Shown in pieces: positions 61,266-64,000 of a stretch of 64,000 nt of DNA (within the stretch, counting starts at the first letter, position 1; each line of letters starts with the position of its first letter). The stretch covers positions 1,922,001 to 1,986,000 of the forward strand of contig CASHTG010000018.1 of the NCBI GenBank assembly GCA_949357655.1, in the 5' to 3' direction. Under the pieces are notes generated by a model, which was not told the origin of the DNA, did not search any database, and worked only from the letters and a program-made list of their open reading frames with translations. The DNA comes from Parascedosporium putredinis (Eukaryota > Ascomycota > Sordariomycetes > Microascales > Microascaceae). The position numbers and the translations under genes were made by a program.

Positions 61266-63007
61266 CTACACAAACCAAGGCACTGGGGTAGGGGACTGCA
61301 CCATATTCCACCAGCCCAACTGGGAATCTCGACTCCCTCGCAGATCCATCTGTTTCCAATACATTTCAATGATACCCCTCATCACTCGAATATTTCCAAT
61401 ATTCCGTACGCTCTCCATCTTATCGAGCATGTTGAGAAGCACGATTCGCTGCTCCTCGGACTGCACCTCACATGCAATAACGAATACCGGCCAAGGACTG
61501 GTGGCTGTCTGGAGTAGATGCAGAGCCCTGAAGGCTTCCACTAGGTAGTGTTGTCGACGGCCGTCGTCCGATTGTGTAGGGCAGGCTCGCTGGAGATAAA
61601 GGCACGCCGCAAGCCGGTACAACTCAGCCGTCGTGATAACGCGACTCCACCTAGCCGATACCGCGTAGCCGTCTTCTTCGGGGCCCACTCGCTGGATTAA
61701 GCCGAGGAGTTTTGACTCAAGGCTAGTCCGAGATCGCGTCATTTCCTGGTCAGCCGTACCTCCGCCTCGCCCCATATAGCGGTCCCGTAACTGGTTGATC
61801 TCGCGGATAATGCCAAAGAGCTCTATTGAGCAGCCAAGAGACCCTACAATCTGAAGTATTGGTTAGACAAGGCCGTAGAGGGAATGGAACATGTGAGTCT
61901 ACCTACAACAGAAGTGTCCATCTCGAAACTCTGCATCACGGAGTGTGTAGCCTCCTCATGCCAATGAGGCTTGATTGACTGGGTGAACTCGGCAAGGACA
62001 TCATAGTAGATGAACCACGCTAGGAGAAAATCCGAAAGTCGGGCTGTCGTGCGAAGGGAACGGGCGAGGGCTAGCATTCGACGGGCGCCGCTCAGGTGTA
62101 CATACCAATTTCCTTCCTCACTGTCAAACACCTAGAGCATAGTTAGAATCGTACATACGGTCCATTGTGTGGGAGTCCAAAACGCACACTATGCATACTT
62201 AGCATCAGACAAGCCGCAAATTGCGCGTCGATGGAGTGGCCGTTTTGGCAACCAGCTTCAGATATGGACTTCGACAGGTATTTCAAGGCCTTGAGCTTAT
62301 AAGGAAACGCGGCATCGCGGCCGAATTGGTGAAATGCCGATATGGAAAGCAAGGCGTAACACAACGACTCGGAGGTTGCTGACCGGCTGTTGAGTGCCAT
62401 GGGGAGTATCTCGGTGCAAAAGCCGTTTTGGCCTCGCGTGGTCGAGATCATTGAGGTTATGACGTTCTTGTCTGAGTTACGCCTCCTATTAAAGTTGTGT
62501 CCAAAAAGTGGGAAGGGGGTGACACAATACGTGCAGGGCGAGATACACCTCAACATACAGTAATCAAGAAGGGTGGCATCCTGGCCGATCAAGGTCGGAT
62601 GTAGTGAAAGGGTCCTACTAAGACGAGGGCGTTGTGCACTTAGAATGCCCATTGCGACTGTTTCCGATTGCAAGAGAGAGATATCCCGGAAATCGAAATT
62701 CAGGAATTGCTTCCCGTACCATGGCGGACGGGGCGGAGTAGCGTAGAAGCCATGGCTCTTGGGGTCATTTTTCGACGCCTCCCATCCAGGGATTCAGGCC
62801 AGGAGAGGCGGACTCCATAACCTAGACAATCTCTCTCGCTGCGGCGGCAATTATCACAGGAAGGCAGGCCTCGGTCACAGCCAATCTTGCGTTCTAGCTC
62901 TATTGTTAGCCACGGAATACTAGAGAAATTCAACTTGGAAGGTTCGTCTTAGGCCCGAGCTCACTCTTGCATGTCCAACAGCCGTTGGCGGGCCTAGGAG
63001 GCCCCAT
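61266..63007 (-). CDS. Zn2Cys6 transcription factor, Fungal_trans_2-type
   Basis: Nuclear regulator. On the minus strand, exon 1 is 63007-62965 and splices to exon 2 at 62893, completing the zinc cluster Cys-Trp-Thr-Cys-Lys-Lys-Arg-Lys-Ile-Gly-Cys ... Cys-Asp-Asn-Cys ... Cys. Exon 2 runs to about 62189; exon 3 starts at 62131 with Val-Phe-Asp-Ser-Glu-Glu-Gly-Asn-Trp-Tyr-Val-His-Leu-Ser-Gly-Ala-Arg-Arg-Met, a segment typical of the Fungal_trans_2 family, and ends near 61909; the last exon starts near 61854 and ends at 61266. One A is missing at the plus-strand T5 run 62768-62772; with it the segment after the zinc cluster joins smoothly to Phe-Tyr-Ala-Thr-Pro-Pro-Arg-Pro-Pro-Trp-Tyr. It is about 520 residues. 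It is adjacent to an O-methyltransferase on the same strand and may regulate it, which is inferred from position alone. Confidence 0.85.
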
Positions 63008-63501
63008 TATCGGATGAGGATTCGGCCGCCTGTGACCATACTAGATGTGTCTATAAGGTTTAAAATCTATCCATGGATATGTAGGAGGGGATATTCCGCG
63101 CACTGAAGACGGCAAATCGGAGGAACGGCGCCCGACCTGTTTACTGAGTCACCTTTGCATACACGTGAAAAACCTAGTCCATTCAGGTGAAAATAATGGG
63201 TTCCGTTTTTCCGTGTTTGGGTTCGTCATCCTCGATTCCACTCCTCTCTCGGAAAGGAACAGTTTTTGAAAGGATCTCACTAAATCCACCCTAGACAGGA
63301 TCGAATTGTACCTCCAACAGAGGACGCACGCTCTGCGAAAATGCAACTGGGAATCAACGAAAACCCGCCAGATAACGGCAAAAGCGGCCGATTCCCTTTA
63401 AACTACTTTCGCGGATGCTTTTCAGCAAATAACCAATGGATAATGAATGTATTATTTTGAAGATGACTATTATCTACCCAGCAGTGTCTTGACTGGACCG
63501 C
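63008..63501. other. Intergenic spacer between Zn2Cys6 factor and O-methyltransferase
   Basis: About 490 bases upstream of the Zn2Cys6 gene and downstream of the O-methyltransferase, both on the minus strand. AT-rich promoter-like sequence; no gene is seen. Confidence 0.5.
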
Positions 63502-64000
63502 TTAATTCCCCATATACACCACAATGCACAGTCCTCCATCATACGGGGCAGTCGTTCTGCGGAAGTTGTTGGCTGGGTCATCAAAATAAGCCCGTAGATC
63601 CTTGTACCCCGAGGCCGCAGCATCAAAGTTGTCAACAACGACCAAGGCACCAGGCCGGAGTCGGGACTTGACAAGAGAAAGCGCAGGGAGTGCCAAGGGA
63701 GTCCAGACTAGTTCACGGATCATTAGTACAGCCATCTCCTTGCTGTTTGCGAAGGGGAACTGCTCAAAGATGAATAATGTATCTTCAGCAACTTACTATC
63801 GAGAAGGACGAAGTCAACCTGTTCAGGCAAGCCCGTCTTCAACGTCTCACGCAAATCGCCCTCCCTCAGCTCAATCCAGGGCTCAACCTCGACACCAGCC
63901 TTCTTCCAATTCTCCCGAGCCCGGGCCGCCTTGTGCGCTTCGTTCTCGGTGGCAATCACCTTGCCGGGGGCATTCTGGGCCGTGGCGTTTTGCCCGACGG
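63502..64000 (-). CDS. O-methyltransferase (class I, catechol OMT-like), 5' part beyond window
   Basis: C-terminal part of a SAM-dependent O-methyltransferase of the small, cation-dependent family. Exons on the minus strand: 64000 (continuing outside) to 63797, and 63707-63502. Visible are Val-Ile-Ala-Thr-Glu-Asn-Glu (end of the second Rossmann strand with the ribose-binding Glu), Arg-Glu-Gly-Asp-Leu-Arg-Glu-Thr-Leu, Val-Asp-Phe-Val-Leu-Leu-Asp-Ile-Trp-Thr-Pro-Leu-Ala (metal/substrate region) and Pro-Gly-Ala-Leu-Val-Val-Val-Asp-Asn-Phe. The C-terminus ends Ile-Val-Val-Tyr-Met-Gly-Asn. The intron has a standard donor and acceptor and keeps phase. It likely methylates a small aromatic or secondary-metabolite hydroxyl. 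The start codon and SAM-binding motif I lie beyond the window. Confidence 0.85.

Noticed and set aside
50239..64000. Complete secondary-metabolite gene cluster
   Set aside because: No backbone synthase is present in the window, so only a possible accessory portion can be claimed.
1..64000. CRISPR arrays, tRNA, 5S or other RNA genes
   Set aside because: No regularly spaced repeats were seen, and no convincing tRNA A/B boxes or 5S-like sequence were recognised by reading; a dedicated covariance search would be needed to exclude them fully.

Overview
The window is nuclear DNA from a filamentous ascomycete, most likely a sordariomycete. The genes carry short introns (about 50 to 130 bases) with GTAAGT-type donors and pyrimidine-AG acceptors, C-rich third codon positions and CT-rich leaders. 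The protein families are fungal: a PTH11-like rhodopsin-fold receptor, a CBM1 cellulose-binding module, Zn2Cys6 regulators, a LaeA-like methyltransferase and a secreted tyrosinase. No rRNA, tRNA, CRISPR array or intact transposon could be recognised.

Layout. 1-8.6 kb: no supportable gene. 8.6-10.5 kb: PTH11-like membrane protein (+). 16.9-19.3 kb: secreted type-B carboxylesterase (+). 22.5-23.85 kb: secreted metallopeptidase-like protein with a C-terminal CBM1 (+). 24.2-28.1 kb: AIF/AMID-type FAD oxidoreductase (-) divergent from a Zn2Cys6 factor (+). 29.4-29.7 kb: a 68-residue spliced small protein (+). 30.5-32.4 kb: CorA-like transporter (-). 33.6-34.5 kb: HNH-domain protein (-). 35.6-36.6 kb: TesB-type acyl-CoA thioesterase (+). 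37.5-39.5 kb: MFS phosphate-type transporter (+). 39.8-41.3 kb: secreted intradiol dioxygenase (-). 43-44.5 kb: tyrosinase (+). 45.4-45.6 kb: small Gly/His/Met-rich protein (-). 48-49.4 kb: secreted Hsp70/actin-fold-like protein (+). 50.2-50.9 kb: glutathione S-transferase (+). 52.5-54.5 kb: DHA1-type MFS exporter (+). 55.3-57.2 kb: LaeA-like methyltransferase (-). 60.2-61 kb: Cys-rich single-pass membrane protein (+). 61.3-63 kb: second Zn2Cys6 factor (-). 63.5 kb to the end: class-I O-methyltransferase (-), cut by the window edge.

Functionally the window mixes plant-polymer and aromatic-compound handling (CBM1 protein, esterase, intradiol dioxygenase, tyrosinase) with transport and signalling. 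The right-hand 14 kb (GST, exporter, two methyltransferases, Zn2Cys6 factor) resembles the accessory part of a small-molecule locus, but no backbone synthase is in view.

Most of the recognisable genes contain single-base frame breaks at short homopolymers, nearly all an apparent missing base. Correcting them gives total coding lengths that are exact multiples of three. This looks like a draft-assembly homopolymer artefact, so these genes are annotated as CDS spanning the break and not as pseudogenes.
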